Of a stretch of DNA of 33,842 nucleotides, positions 33,571 through 33,842 are shown piece after piece; within the stretch, counting starts at the first letter, position 1, and every line of letters begins with the position of its first letter. Location: contig NZ_VLJP01000024.1 of assembly GCF_007829525.1 (NCBI RefSeq), forward strand, positions 8,066 to 41,907. Reading direction: 5' to 3'. Origin of the DNA: Mesorhizobium sp. J18 (lineage in GTDB: Bacteria; Pseudomonadota; Alphaproteobacteria; Rhizobiales; Rhizobiaceae). The notes beneath the pieces are model-generated. The model was given only the letters and a program-made list of their open reading frames with translations. It had not been told where the DNA came from and made no database searches. The position numbers and the translations under genes were made by a program.

Positions 33571-33842
33571 ATGCTCTATTTTGCCTAGCCCGAGCGACCA
33601 GTGAAGGTCAACGGTTTAGGCCGAAATCATCATCGCTTCGCCAACAGATCAAAGCCGCAACTCAACGTCCGCTACGCTATCCGCTTTCCCGCCACCATTT
33701 CCACCAAATTGCTTACGTGGTGCTTACGTGGAAAATTTCGCGGTCTCGGTGGCTTTTTGGCTTAGCCTTTAAACTCCTGTATTCACTTCACTTTTTTCAT
33801 CGCCGGCTTACGCAAACACCCTTGACAGCAGCCTTCGGAGGG
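33571..33842. other. Gene-free sequence beyond the tRNA
   Basis: No gene is recognisable to the window end. It contains two adjacent copies of TGCTTACGTGG (33710-33720 and 33721-33731). It may be the start of chromosomal sequence or the leader of a gene beyond the window. Confidence 0.5.
33710..33731. repeat. Tandem 11-base repeat near the tRNA
   Basis: TGCTTACGTGG occurs twice in direct succession, about 140 bases upstream of the tRNA-Arg 5' end. It could be a protein-binding site or part of a recombination region; two copies are too few to say more. Confidence 0.6.

Overview
The window looks like part of a conjugative element (an integrative and conjugative element or a conjugative-plasmid segment) from an alphaproteobacterium. 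I favour Hyphomicrobiales (rhizobia/Brucella relatives) or a sphingomonad. The reasons are a Trb-type mating-pair operon with the alternative TrbK and a trailing DUF2274 gene, a MucR/Ros-family regulator, IalB-family periplasmic proteins and GC-rich codon use. Species cannot be fixed from the sequence alone.

Layout. (1) 1-1573, + strand: two YeeE/YedE-type sulfur-transport halves followed by a TauE/SafE permease gene with a one-base frameshift. This order resembles the tail of bigR/blh-type sulfide-detoxification operons. (2) 2056-4511, + strand: traG (VirD4-type coupling protein) and a ribbon-helix-helix gene. (3) 4512-20298: about 15.8 kb of cargo between the ribbon-helix-helix gene and trbB, a place where related elements normally continue straight into trbB. 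The cargo is mostly on the - strand. It holds an orphan membrane protein and two related modules, each made of an AraC regulator, a large type V autotransporter and an IalB-like periplasmic protein. It also holds a cysteine-rich secreted peptide and, on the + strand, a glycine-zipper protein paired with a YegP/DUF1508 protein that ends in an intrinsic terminator. (4) 20299-30023, + strand: a compact, translationally coupled trbB-C-D-E-J-K-L-F-G-I-DUF2274 operon. (5) 30048-33395: MucR-like regulator, LysR regulator, serine resolvase and a third AraC regulator. (6) 33494-33570: tRNA-Arg(CCG) on the - strand with its 3' end facing the element, followed by gene-free sequence.

How it fits together: TraG and the Trb proteins would form the coupling protein and mating channel. 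No relaxase, origin of transfer or integrase is visible, so these must lie outside the window or be absent. The cargo would let the element place two large repeat-rich adhesin-like autotransporters on the host surface, probably under AraC control. The two modules share a barrel and linker, an intercistronic hairpin and a downstream ialB gene, but their passengers differ, and the second ialB copy is broken by frameshifts. This duplicated arrangement, lodged inside a conjugation gene cluster, is the most unusual thing in the window.
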